A DNA stretch of 42,532 bases from Strigamia acuminata (GCA_949358305.1 CASHSZ010000003.1:64001-106532), one strand, 5' to 3'; counted from the stretch's first letter, positions 9,501 to 19,727 are shown. The notes: generated by a model from the letters alone, not told the origin. Numbers and translations are program-made.

Positions 9501-11357
9501 AGGCCAAGAAAGGTCAAAGTGGTTCCTTCTGATCCTGTGTCTAAAAGGAAAAGAGGACGGCCACCAAAACCCAAACGTAAAGTTGGAAGACCCAAAAAGA
9601 TTGTATCACCTGCAAGAAGTGAGCATTCGTCTTCACCAGCGTCACCAGTTTCGAATAAAGGAAAATCTGGTAGCGAGCGATTTTTGAGTGACCATAGCTC
9701 CGACGAATATCGGACTACGGTGCCACCTTTGCCGACGCAACCAAATACGCGTTCGAGGCAGACTCAACAACCTTTGGTGGATGGCCAAGTCTCGCCATAT
9801 GAATCCGAAGATCTGGATGGGGATCGACCGGCTGAGCATCCGGCTTACGAGCTTCTGCCAACTCAGAAAAGAATGAGGGAAGTTCAGTTGGCTGATAGTT
9901 GGGCGAAGGGTATTATAATGTATCTGGATACTGGGCATTTGCCGCCTGACAAAGACGAGGCTGAGAAAATCAAAAAGCAATCTGTTGACATGGCTTTGTA
10001 TCATGGGCTTCTGTGTAGGTACCCGCCAGTGACAATTGGCCAACGCGCTCAATCGCGTCGCATTTACTTGCCAGAGCCTTTGAGACGAATTTATTTTCAC
10101 TGCCTTCACTTCCCGCCAACTTCTGGCCACCTCGGAATTGAAAAGACCATGATGCGTTTAAAGACGCGTGTTTTTTGGCCAGGGATGAAGAAAGATGTGG
10201 CGGAGTGGATCAAGGTATGCGGGCCATGCCAGAGAGCAAAGGTTGAACGGCGTTTGCCAATGGGAGAAATGGAAACGGCAAAACCACGCCGTCGTTTCAG
10301 AACCATTTACGTCGACTACTTTGGGAAAAAGTTGAAGTCTAGCCAGGGTAATTGCTACGCGTTCGTGATGGTTGACGCAGCTAGTAGATGGGTTGACGTT
10401 CGGCTTACTGAAAATGCAGATGTGCCAACTACCATCAGGCAAATTGAGAAATTTGTGCAACGATGGGCCTTCCCAAAGACTTTGATTAGTGACAATGCGC
10501 CTACTTTTCGTTCTGCGCGTTTTCAAGCGCACTGTGCGGGAATGGGCATTGTGAACAAGTACATATCTGTGTATCATCCGCAAGGGAATTTGGCGGAGCG
10601 CCTAAACCAGTCGCTGAAGACCTGCATTCTCGCGTACATCGATGAACACGTGAACTGGGACCGTCATATCGGCTACTTCATTTTGGCCATTAATGCCAGC
10701 TATCAAACATCTTTGAAGTTTTCGCCGTATATGATGATCGTTGGACAGGAAGCGCGTTATCCAGGCGACCTCGACAGCGACACCGACGACGGAGATCCAC
10801 TCCCGCCAGATGAGGCGAGGTATTTACATCGTTACATGCTGCGCGTTGGAGCCGAGGCGCGAAAGAACCTGGAGATCGCAAACCTGCGACACAAGCGATG
10901 GTACGACCGGAAGCGACGGCCCCATGACTTCAAACCTGGCGACTGGGTGACACTGAAAAGCAGAATCTTGTCGTCAGCGGACAAGCAGGTCTCAGCAGGG
11001 TTTCAGCAGCGGACGGAGGGTATTTATATAATACACCGGATCATCGGGCCGAACACCGTGCTGTTAATGAAGGAGGATGGCAGCGTCACGCAGCCATATC
11101 ACATCGTCGACTTACGACATTGGTACAGCGAGCCTGATGACAGTGCAAAGACACCAGCGGATGTTTTGGATCCTCCGGAAGTGCTGACCGCCGCTGGAAG
11201 TGAGCGCGTCCCCAGTTTCATCTCTAAAGCGGACATGGATGACATTCATCACCGAGTTGACAAATTTAGCGCGGAATCACGTGAAATTTGCATGAATTTT
11301 TATGCCGAGAACAGAGTTCGGCTGGATGATTGCGAACACGGAGAAAGTTTGTTATGA
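6530..11357 (+). CDS. pol: Pol polyprotein (PR-RT-RNaseH-AT-hooks-IN)
   Basis: One open frame of about 1,600 codons, probably expressed by -1 frameshifting near 6531, since its first in-frame ATG (6492) lies within gag. Domains in order: aspartic protease with DSGA (Asp codon 6834-6836); reverse transcriptase with YIDD at 8256-8267; RNase H with TDAS (Asp 8706-8708) and the downstream TEIE and SDHK motifs; a low-complexity linker with four AT-hook-like cores (9441-9455, 9498-9512, about 9552-9572, 9585-9599); then integrase with an H-H-C-C finger (about 10096-10235) and a D,D-35-E catalytic triad in VDYFG (about 10312), SDNAP (about 10490) and LAERL (about 10590). There is no stop in the frame, so it may be functional. 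The C-terminus has no recognisable chromodomain. Confidence 0.95.
9430..9600 (+). other. AT-hook-like array inside pol
   Basis: Four GRP cores flanked by Lys/Arg (GRPRK, GRPRK, RGRPPKP, GRPKK) fall within about 55 residues between RNase H and the integrase finger. AT-hooks bind the minor groove of AT-rich DNA. The placement, N-terminal of integrase, differs from the C-terminal chromodomain of other Ty3/Gypsy elements. A role in target choice is inference. Confidence 0.8.
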
Positions 11358-11900
11358 ACACCTTCTTTTTCTGCTTTTAAAGTGTTTTTCGTGATTATTA
11401 ATTTATTTTTTAGCATTGGTTGCATTTTTAGCTGAGTTTTGGTGTTTGTAGAATTTGTTTACATTGGAATGAGTGTGTTGTTGTGTTTTTTCGTGTATTT
11501 TTACTAATCTCTAGTTTTTGACTATTTATTACTAATTGTGGATTTTTTCGTCGACATTTCGGAAGGAGATGCGGAGTTAAAACTCTTTTCTTTTCCGTTC
11601 GAGATGGAGACGCGACCTGTTGTCGATTTATTTTGATTTTTGTAAGCGTTTGGTGTTGGTTTTCATGCTCGTTGTTGGTTGCGCGTGTGTGGTCTAGTTT
11701 ACGACAGATGGCGCCGGAGTGTCTGGTGTCAGCTGACCGATGACCTCACTTTTCAATCAGTGTCTGGCAGCCATATTGTATTCGCGACTTAACACTGTGC
11801 GCCTCGTGTCTTCGCGTCGCTGATATTTTCAACGCGAACCAAGCCACAACTGAGCGTGGAAGTCCGCCAAAGCGCGTTTAATACGTTTGTAACATTAACT
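11358..11900 (+). promoter_or_regulatory. Possible internal promoter and leader exon
   Basis: No long frame is present after the pol stop. The part from about 11690 is less AT-rich than its surroundings and ends in ACT|GTGAGT at 11901, a good splice donor. With the acceptor AAATTTAG at 12705 it would give a short untranslated exon joined to the ORF at 12712. Whether transcription starts here or the donor receives RNA from the 5' LTR cannot be told. Confidence 0.4.
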
Positions 11901-12705
11901 GTGAGTATTATTGTGGTTTTCACTGAAAAATTGTAAATTTTGACCTACTCGAGCAACATGTGTTTTTTCTAAGTGCAATGTTTTAGGGTTAAATTTTCCC
12001 CGAACGCGTACCGAAGTGTTAGAGTTGCTTTTTTGTTAATTTCTTGTCGGTATATCGCGTTAGTATTGTTTAGAATGCTTCGTTATTAATTGTCAAGGCG
12101 TATCTAATTGTTAGGAAAATTTAGTATTTTTGTTTAGTTTCACTTTTCAAAATGCAAGATGGCGACGCATCGCTTTGAAAATTTTCCATCAGGTCATGTG
12201 ATGTCCGCCATCTTTGGTGGAGTACCCGTATGCGTGTAGATGGACTTAGCCGATTTTTCGAGCTCATGTATTTTGCAGTGATAAGTCTGCACGCGACCGC
12301 TATTTCCTGTTTGCGTTTGCTTCCTAATTTGATACGATAGTTACGATGAATTTTGTACATCTTTGTGAGGATTTTGTGCTGTTGTTAGATGCATTGATTA
12401 ATATTTTTTCCCCGATATTATATTTTTGTTTTGGGCTATTGCGTGTTTGTATCTCGTTGATTCCTATCGTGATTCCATTTCACGCGATTTGCTTTGCAAT
12501 CTTCATTACCGCTGTTATTTTTAATTGCGAATACCTTTTTTGGTTAAGCTATGAATTGTTACGTGAACTTTATCGAGTAATTTTTTATAATCCGCGTTAT
12601 TAGCCCATGTTTTTATTGTTGTATTTATTTGCTCTTGCTCGAGTGGTGTTTTTTGTTGTTTGACTCTTTTATTAATTTTGTGCTTCGATTTTGTGACAAA
12701 TTTAG
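11901..12705 (+). other. Putative intron upstream of the extra ORF
   Basis: Starts GTGAGT and ends TTTAG, six bases before the ATG at 12712. It is T-rich and contains the small hydrophobic ORF. It also has a CAAGATGGCG (YY1-like) motif near 12158 and its inverse CGCCATCTTT near 12206. Only splice-site consensus supports the intron. Confidence 0.45.
12346..12603 (+). CDS. Small hydrophobic protein ORF (85 aa)
   Basis: Starts at ATG 12346 and ends with TAG. Except for charged ends, the product is almost entirely hydrophobic (Ile, Phe, Leu, Cys), with two or three possible membrane segments at about residues 9-33, 35-55 and 58-72. It lies between pol and the long 3' ORF, where some Ty3/Gypsy elements carry an envelope gene, but it is far too short for a class I or II envelope and no fusion or cleavage motif is seen. 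It lies in the putative intron 11901-12705, so it would be available only on unspliced RNA. In T-rich DNA a chance open frame of hydrophobic residues is plausible. Confidence 0.35.
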   Translation: MNFVHLCEDFVLLLDALINIFSPILYFCFGLLRVCISLIPIVIPFHAICFAIFITAVIFNCEYLFWLSYELLRELYRVIFYNPRY

Positions 12706-12711
12706 ATTGTG

Positions 12712-14586
12712 ATGACTGGACGTGGAAATGGATCTCGACCTCCGTCTCGGGGCGGGAGAAATGGAAATAATAAGCCGAGTGTTGAGACGCGCCGCCAGCG
12801 ACAGGCGCGTGAGCGATACGTTTGTCCCTACCCTGTGCCGCGATTATTCGAGACGGGGCCCATCTTGATGCCGAATTATCACCCTGACCACCCTATGTGT
12901 CGCGCCTTCCCGAATCGCGAGCTTTGCCCTGTGTGTTCGGGGTGGGGTCATCTCCATCGGGGCGCGGACGAGTGCTTCGCGTGCGAGGGCTTTGGAAATT
13001 TGCGTCGAGCTCAATTTAAAATATGGATGCGACGTATGCAGGCCCTCTGCCTGGGACAAACGATGGCGGATGGGAGAGACATTTCATTTTACGTCCTGCC
13101 CGATACTTTCCAGCCGCTTTTGGGTGCCGCGTCCGACTGCAATCGCTTCATTATTCAACATGAGGCCCATTGGCGCAATACCATCCAGAGAGCCGCCACC
13201 ATGGGAGTGCGCCCGCACAACTGGCAGTATCCTCCTTTGGGATGTTTAGTTATGGCACCAGGTACGGTGACCCCCGAGTTGCCTTCGTATTTTCGTCAAT
13301 GGGCCCCTGCGGTCCGAGGACAATCCAATCGTGTGCCGCCGATAACATCGCGTCTCCATTCTCAGGCGCATCAGCGGCGAGATAACCCACGGGCTCCTGT
13401 TGTGGTTGGGCGTGCGCGTTTGGCTGCTGAGGACGAACGTTTGCGACGAATTGGTGAGCGGAATGCCCATCTGCTGGAGGACATCGTCCAGCTGCAGGGG
13501 CTCCAGCGTCAGGTCCGGGATGGATTTGTAGCCGCAAGAGCGGCGCCTGATTTACCCGCTGCTGTTGCTGTGTTGTCAGAGCGATTGGCGCCGAGGTCGT
13601 CTCAGTTTTTCAACGTCGCTTCTGGTGTGATGGTCCCCCAATGTCGACCAGTGCCTACATTACAACGCGTGCTGGAGGTCCCACCGGCCCAGGTGAGCGA
13701 GATAGTGGATGATGTGCCGGAAGTTTATGCAGTTCCACCGCCAATTGATGAAGCGGCTTTATCAACCGCGCTGCTGCCGGTTGGGCAACCTACTTGTGAT
13801 ATGGACGAGATCGCGACCCCTTTTGGTGTGAACCTGCGACGGGATTGGGCCGAGACTGATATGGAGTGGCTAATCCGATGCCACGACGAGGCGACGCGCC
13901 GTCGTGAAGCCGCTTTTCCGGGAGGAATGGTTCCTCGTTCTTCGTCCTCCCAATTGGAGCAGTCGTTGGATTATGTTGGGGAGTTGCCCAATTTGCGCGT
14001 TTGCTTGACTGACGCCGGACGGGATGTCGAGTGTTTACCGGAGTCGTCGGACGATGAGGAGGACGATATTGCGTGCCCGCGACGCCAGCTTCTGCCTGTT
14101 TTTACTGGTCGTCCAGTCCAGCATGACCTGCCGTTCCCAACTCAACCCGAGGACTTGACGGCCGCAATTAAAAAGGTGATTGATTTGCAGCATCGGAAGC
14201 GAGATTTTATTACGGTTCGCGAGCTCGAGCTGTATTTCGAAACGATTATGGCGCGTGCGACTTTTGACTCGCTTTTCCCCATGGGTGCCCTTGAATGGGA
14301 AGGTCCATCGCGATGGCGCGCGGACACTTATTTGGAAGCCGATGCTTCACGCTGGAGGGAGTTTTTCTACTTGGTGGTGAAGAAGGAACTTGGATTGCCG
14401 GAGAACGTTGCGGCCATAGTTCATTTGCTCGGGGAAGGCCACATTCGCGTGTTGCAACAATTGATCGCGGATACTTTGACTGAATTCCGCCCGCGCTCCG
14501 AGCAGCAGCTGGGCGATGTTGTTACTTATCGCGTTCTTACACTCATGAAGGAGCTTGTGACAGCTGTCACCGGCTATGAGTTTTAA
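12712..14586 (+). CDS. Extra 624-aa ORF with DnaJ-like Cys motif
   Basis: An uninterrupted frame from ATG 12712, seven bases after a splice acceptor, to TAA 14586. The N-terminus is Arg/Gly-rich and basic. At about residues 68-95 there are two CxxCxGxG-type pairs (CPVCSGWG and CFACEGFG), the zinc-binding pattern of DnaJ central domains. The rest is acidic to neutral with a probable helical part around residues 235-285 and a Glu/Asp cluster near 445. No signal peptide, membrane anchor or envelope motif is seen, so it is not an evident env gene. Its GC content and codon use resemble gag-pol. It is strand-matched and inside the LTRs, so it belongs to the element. Function is unknown; RNA or nucleoprotein binding is a guess from the basic N-terminus and the zinc motif. 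Confidence 0.8.
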   Translation: MTGRGNGSRPPSRGGRNGNNKPSVETRRQRQARERYVCPYPVPRLFETGPILMPNYHPDHPMCRAFPNRELCPVCSGWGHLHRGADECFACEGFGNLRRAQFKIWMRRMQALCLGQTMADGRDISFYVLPDTFQPLLGAASDCNRFIIQHEAHWRNTIQRAATMGVRPHNWQYPPLGCLVMAPGTVTPELPSYFRQWAPAVRGQSNRVPPITSRLHSQAHQRRDNPRAPVVVGRARLAAEDERLRRIGERNAHLLEDIVQLQGLQRQVRDGFVAARAAPDLPAAVAVLSERLAPRSSQFFNVASGVMVPQCRPVPTLQRVLEVPPAQVSEIVDDVPEVYAVPPPIDEAALSTALLPVGQPTCDMDEIATPFGVNLRRDWAETDMEWLIRCHDEATRRREAAFPGGMVPRSSSSQLEQSLDYVGELPNLRVCLTDAGRDVECLPESSDDEEDDIACPRRQLLPVFTGRPVQHDLPFPTQPEDLTAAIKKVIDLQHRKRDFITVRELELYFETIMARATFDSLFPMGALEWEGPSRWRADTYLEADASRWREFFYLVVKKELGLPENVAAIVHLLGEGHIRVLQQLIADTLTEFRPRSEQQLGDVVTYRVLTLMKELVTAVTGYEF

Positions 14587-15059
14587 GGCGCGTCCTGTTA
14601 AGTGAAAGTGACTTTTTCCCGAAATTGACTTTTCTGTGTGATTAACGTGACTTTTTTCCGCGTAATCGAACGCGAAGTTTAGTGCTTTTGATGCGGACAT
14701 TTTGTTTAAACTTTTTGCCTGATTGTGAAATTTTTATTTGTGTCTTTTGATCGCGTGATCTTCCGCGATCTTAAGATTTTGTTATTATAGTGTATATTTT
14801 CTTTTTGTAGTGTTCCCGAGCGTCGTGATCTTAGTTAAGTGATTTATGCACCATGTGCATCTGTGCCTGGCGCTTGGGCTAGTAATGTTTTATTTTGTGT
14901 TTTTCGGCGCTTAACGTCGCTTGTATTGTTGAGTCTACGCGATAACTTCTCGCGCCTCAAAGTGTTTAATCATTCCAATAGTGTTATTTGATTTGATTTC
15001 TTGTATCGCATTTTACTTTCGTTTTCAGATTTTGAACAGAGATTAAAATACTCTGGTCC
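14587..15059 (+). other. 3' noncoding region of Gypsy element
   Basis: About 470 bp, T-rich, without a long frame or recognisable motif, between the extra ORF and the polypurine run. Confidence 0.7.
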
Positions 15060-15067
15060 GAGGGGCG
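15060..15067 (+). promoter_or_regulatory. Short polypurine tract
   Basis: GAGGGGCG lies directly against the 3' LTR, the place where plus-strand DNA synthesis is primed. It is short and interrupted by one C. Confidence 0.6.
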
Positions 15068-16067
15068 TGTCACGGCCCGGCATTTACGCGCTTGTGATCC
15101 TCACCTAATTGTTGTGTTGTGCGCGTTATTCCGTGTGTTTTCCACCATTGTTAAAACTCCCAATAAATCCTTAAACCTATTTGTGTTTGAATTTGAGTTT
15201 TGATTTGTCTTCATTTCCTATTTATGTTTATCCCTTGATTTGGTCTGGTGTGGCTCAATTCTGCCACATCAGACTAGTCTAAGTTGTGTATTTCCCACTG
15301 TTACCCCTCCTGATTTCGTTTAGCTCATCCTAACTAATTTAAATGTTTAGTCACTCGCGACTGACTCATCGCGATGATTATTCACGAGCGCGCCTGATTG
15401 GCTTACGCGTGCTTGACTCATGGTTCTCCCCTCGTTTTCTGTGATAGACTTGGCCCAAGTTCACTTCTGAGCTGTTTCAGCCAAGTCTGATCAGAAGGCG
15501 TAAGACCATGAGCTATCGTAAGTGCCTTAACTGGCCGTTGTGCATTTGGCGACTTTTCCTGTGTTAATTCGCAGTAACTCCATGCCACGTAATTGTGCAT
15601 GTTTGAGTATATTCATGGTCATATCGCGTGTCTAAATTCCGCGTGTCATCTTTGTTCCCTTTCCTTTCGATGTTCTTTTGTGTTTACACGACGTTTTATG
15701 CCACTGACGTGCCTCTGGACTAGAGATTAGATTCAAGTAGCTAATGAGTTGTTTATTTCGTCTTTTGCGCGCGATTAGTGCGCGCTTGCTCGGTCTGGCC
15801 GCTCCGCCATTAGGGGTCCCTGCCAGATTAGCTTAAGCCACGTTTGCGTTGTTAACTCCGCACGTGAGCATTACTTCTTCTACTTTTAAGGCTCCAACAA
15901 ACCCGGTAAAATTTGTGAAATGATCGAATAGGGGAATAAGCTTGCCGCCACCCTCCAGGCTGCTTATTGTTGCCCGGGCCCTTATTCGGGACCAGGCTCT
16001 CCCAGTATCGTAACTGGCGCGCCTTTCAAACGCGGTTTCCAATACCAGAAACAACCGGTTCATGACA
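15068..16067 (+). repeat. 3' LTR of Gypsy element
   Basis: 1000-bp partner of 3387-4386. No substitution was found in the stretches compared by eye. Followed by the AATT copy of the target duplication. Confidence 0.96.
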
Positions 16068-16502
16068 AATTTATATTTTTCTGAGTTTACAACTTGCAGT
16101 TTTATTTTAGTTTTGGTGTGGTAGCATTTAATATTTGCGTGTTTGTTTGTTTGAATCTCGACTAGTCTGGTATAAAAGATGTTATGTTATGTTTGTTTAT
16201 TTAATGCTGAATTTTAACAATATTGATTTAAAAAAATAATCGATAGATAATTTAACATGTGCATGTTAATTACAAACGAGTTTTAATGATTAAATATGAT
16301 TATGAAAACTAAAATTAAAATTGAAAATGATTTGAAAAATTAAAAATGATTTATTCACAAAAAAAATAAAGAAATATATATATATATATAAAAACGAGTT
16401 GTTTACAAAAAAAAAAGGAAAAAAAAAAAATTAAAAATTAACATGGAAAATGGAAAATTACAAATGAGTGAACATAGAAAATTTAAAATTTAAAAATTGA
16501 GA

Positions 16503-16543
<41 letters not shown>
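16068..16543. other. AT-rich spacer
   Basis: Very AT-rich DNA with a TA run near 16376-16390 and a T run at 16506-16536. No gene seen. The region downstream of the minus-strand gene probably contains its 3' untranslated end. Confidence 0.7.
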
Positions 16544-16959
16544 TTAAATAAAATTGAAGTGACGAGTTGCCATCTCGGCCGCGAACAGAGTTGCCCGTCG
16601 CACCTCCTCGGCTGCTTCACATGAGGCTACGGCGGCATCGACAGCCTCTTCAATGGCGGCCACGACGTTGGGGTCAGTGCCGTTGGCCGACGCGACGACC
16701 CCTGCCACCGCCGCCACCGACTCCCGTGTCGCTCTAATCGACTGCGACAGAGTCATTGCCGCTGCGGCAGCCGCCGTGGCCACCATGATCAAGGACAACG
16801 CCGGGTCCTCCACTTGGGCGGCGAACTCGACCGACCCAATCGCGCGCGCAGTTGCAAGCGCGCGTCCTCCTGCCTCCGCCGACGCACGAAGCGCCGCAAT
16901 TCGATGTTGCATTATCGGCGGCTGTGGTGGTGGCAGAAGGCTGCAACAAAGAATAAATA

Positions 16960-16994
<35 letters not shown>

Positions 16995-17172
16995 CGACCA
17001 ATCGTGTCAATTTGCAATTTACTCACCTCGGTTGGGCGTCGCGTCTAAGTGCGAACTGCTGAGGGCGGGGTAGGGGCGACGCCCACCTCTCGTTAATCGA
17101 GGGGACACCCCTCCACGCCGCCCTACCCCGTCCTCTGATTCGACGCGATCGTTCATCATCACTGTCTGCCAT
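16544..17172 (-). CDS. Two-exon Ala-rich small protein (180 aa)
   Basis: On the minus strand, exon 1 runs 17172-17027 from an ATG that directly follows a TTTCCTAG acceptor, so an upstream noncoding exon probably exists. It ends CGAG|GTGAGT. Exon 2 runs 16940-16544 after a TTGCAG acceptor. The codon split across the intron (two bases plus one) restores the frame and gives 180 residues. The N-terminus is Arg-rich, with RGRGR, then proline-rich. The last 120 residues are strongly Ala/Val/Glu-rich and probably helical, with one hydrophobic stretch LIMVATAAAAAAMTL that could be a membrane or packing helix. No family recognised. The intron contains an AATC microsatellite and the upstream intron an AAAT one, a style shared with the other genes in this window. 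Confidence 0.6.
16961..16992. repeat. AATC microsatellite in intron
   Basis: Seven to eight AATC units (TGAT on the coding strand) within the intron of the minus-strand Ala-rich gene. Confidence 0.85.
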
Positions 17173-17195
17173 CTAGGAAACGAAAATATAAAAAA

Positions 17196-17226
<31 letters not shown>

Positions 17227-18546
17227 AGATAAGAGATAATAAAAATTGAACGAAATAAGCGGAGAAGAAACCTGAGTCGAAGCTGGGATGCATGTTGACG
17301 GAACATATAAACCCGATGTCGGCAATAACACTGCATCGAGGACGATTTAACAACTTGAAATTGGAAATTCTGTTTTGAATTTTTTAATTTACCGTCTATT
17401 TGTTCGTTATTTTGATTTATTTTGTAGTGTTTTGTTTTGCGTTGTTCGGTCAGGCTAGATTGGACGTTGGTTTTCGAGTTATTGTGCCACAGTTGTTGCT
17501 GAAATCTGGTATGTATGTCGCGTTCCGTCAACACGGCGGAAACGAGAAACACTCGCTACGCTTCATCGCGCCCGTCTGTCTAATTATTTGTTTGTTTGTT
17601 CGCTCCTCCTCAAATTCGTCTATCGAACAATTGTTCAAACCCTCGATCGATAAATTGCCGAATTGATTCAATTCGGACAAATTCCCTCCGGAAACAATCC
17701 ATTGTTTACTTACGGTAAATGCGCGAGTCGAGGTGCGATACCGGGAAGCCAATGGTGCTTCGTTTGCTTCGCTGTGGTTAATGGTTCCGACACCGGGTTA
17801 AACGCGTCGCTAGCGTCGCGTGTATACAACCGCGTGTGTTTGAAAAATAAAATGGGTGAAAATTAAAGAAAAAATATTTATTGGTGAATTATTAAAATAA
17901 TTGATAAATTAAGTAATTAAAAGAAAAAGAAAAAGAAAAAAAAAAAAGAAAATAAAATAAATAAATAAGTTTGGCCGTTGCCGCCATCTGTCGCGTGGAC
18001 TCATCCACTCACTTGCTCACACTCGCTCACTGTCGACCAACCGTGTGAGAACGTTAAAAGGTAAGTTAAACATTTCACATATTCACATACACACATACAT
18101 ACACACACAAAACTCGCCCACCCGCACTCCTAAATGCACGTCCAAACACGCGCCCAAACGCATATCCACGTGGAATTTGGCGAGCCACGCGCGTAGCCAT
18201 TTTTTATTTTTCCGCCCCACGTTGTTGTTGTCGCCGCCAACAGAAACCAAGCGATATTGAGTTTAACGTCTCGCGCGGGGTTTTCGTTTTCTCTTTTTTC
18301 GGGAATTCCCGGTTCCCAGTACCGGAATAGCGTCTTTTCTTTCTTTTTCTTTTCGTCATAAATTATCGTTTTTATCAATTTTTTAGTCAGTCAAAAGTGG
18401 CCATTCTCGTTATTGAAACGTAATAAAATATAACGTTTCGTTGACAAAAATGGCGTCTCGATTTCCAGGTTCCCGACATTAAAACCATAATCCCGCGTGT
18501 TTTGTTTTCACTTTATTACTTTTTTTTTTTTTTATTTTTTTTTTTC
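17173..18546. other. Region between divergent genes
   Basis: Lies between the start of the minus-strand Ala-rich gene and the plus-strand gene at 18547, so it should hold both promoters and 5' exons. Seen: an AAAT microsatellite at 17200-17226; a possible minus-strand untranslated exon ending near 17272 (GACTCAG|GTTTC); a perfect small palindrome at 17658-17676; a CA-rich stretch near 18085-18110; and an ATGGCG at 18450 that could begin a short first exon. None is certain, and no long gene is seen. Confidence 0.4.
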
Positions 18547-19108
18547 ATGGAAGAAAAAATGGAATCCACCATGTCGTCTCCTGTCTCCATTTTGCAGTGC
18601 GTCGACTATAAGTCGCCGCCGTCGACGATCGGTTGTTCCCCGCCGCCGTCGACGATCATTTGTTCCGGGGCGTCTAATAAACGTCGCTCGGTGGATTCGA
18701 AGAAAGAGGGCCCTCCCGCAAAAAGAAGAAGGGTCAGTATTCTATCAAAATTTTCGCCCACCTATTTATTTGTGTATTCGTTAATTCTCTTTCCTCGTTT
18801 TTCAGAGGTCGCTCTTGACACCAAGGACACCAGGTGCCAGGAAGGTGGAAAGAATAGTTGCGGACAAGATTGAGAAGGCGGTGATGAAAAGGATGGGGAG
18901 GATCGAGAAGACGGTGGCAAAAGGATTCGAGGAGATGATGGCAAGAATGGAGAGAGTTGTGTTGGGTATGGAAGCGAGGTGGCGAGAGCGCCTGGAGAAG
19001 ATCGAAGAGGAGGAGGAAAGCGAAGGCGATGGAGAAGAAGATTGCGACGGGAGGGGAAAGGATGCCGGAAAGACTATCAACGATAGTGATGGTTCGATGG
19101 AGTATTAG
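18547..19108 (+). CDS. Two-exon basic coiled-coil protein (162 aa)
   Basis: Exon 1 is 18547-18732 and exon 2 is 18806-19108; the 73-bp intron (GTCAGT...TTTTTCAG) is in phase 0. Exon 1 has a Ser/Pro-rich part with a repeated PPPSTI-type block and a basic cluster ending PPAKRRR, which looks like a nuclear localisation signal. Exon 2 begins with SLLTPRTP, then a Lys/Arg/Glu/Met-rich segment of about 60 residues with heptad-like spacing, probably a coiled coil, and an acidic tail. The layout (basic cluster, intron, S-x-L-L-x-P, charged helix, acidic end) parallels the gene at 37539. The start is uncertain: ATG 18556 is in frame and an upstream exon may exist. No known domain; function unknown. 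Confidence 0.6.
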
Positions 19109-19548
19109 GGGGGGGGGGGAGGGGGTGCGCCTAAAGGAACAAAACTTTATTTGCTGTTCAGTTTATTCATTTATTCGGTTCATTCGTCCATTTATTTATT
19201 TATTTGTCTGTTTTGCAATTGTTTCACTTCGCTGCACCTGTGTGTGTGTGTGTGTGTGTATGTGTTTTTCTCTTTCCTTTTTCTCAAATTATGGAAAAAG
19301 TTTGTATAATTATATTTTCGTTCGGTCCATTAAACTAATGCATTCGATCGATTCAGTGTGACATTTTATTAAATTTGAATAAAAGATGTGAAAAAATGGA
19401 TAAAACGCAATGATCGCGCGCGTGACCGAGCGCCTAATTGCGTGACCGTGACTATCCGCTTCCGTCACCGCTCCGGGAGGTTTTCCGATCTTGTACGACA
19501 TAGTAGATGGATGTGGCGTTGGTGGAACCCTTCAAAAATTTAAAAAAA

Positions 19549-19599
<51 letters not shown>

Positions 19600-19727
19600 A
19601 ATATCATAGAGAAACAAAACAGATGAGAGATCCGTTCGTCGTTTAGTTACGACGACTGAATAAGTAGTTTAAAACGTAAATAAATTAAATAAAACCAAAA
19701 AAAAAATAAGTAAATAAATAAAAGGGA
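19109..19727. other. AT-rich spacer with microsatellites
   Basis: Contains a G run at 19109-19119, a GT repeat at 19240-19258 and a 53-bp AAAT microsatellite at 19548-19600. AATAAA at 19378 may polyadenylate the upstream gene. No gene seen. Confidence 0.6.

Larger units (their letters stand above)
3387..16067 (+). mobile_element. Complete Ty3/Gypsy LTR retrotransposon, 12.7 kb
   Basis: Two 1000-bp LTRs bound the element, each starting TGTCA and ending TGACA. The host bases on both sides are AATT (3383-3386 and 16068-16071), a 4-bp target duplication. Next to the 5' LTR is a primer site matching tRNA-Phe, and next to the 3' LTR a short purine run. Internal order is gag, pol (protease, reverse transcriptase, RNase H, integrase), a small hydrophobic ORF and a 624-aa ORF. 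The domain order with integrase last is Ty3/Gypsy. At 12.7 kb it is long for the group because of the extra 3.7 kb after pol. All main frames are open and the LTRs read as identical, so the insertion looks recent and may be autonomous. Confidence 0.96.

Noticed and set aside
12712-14586. Retroviral-type envelope gene
   Set aside because: Position fits, but no signal peptide, furin-type site, fusion peptide or membrane anchor is visible.
16653-17048. Plus-strand 131-codon frame
   Set aside because: Antisense shadow of the minus-strand Ala-rich exon, which has better splice support.
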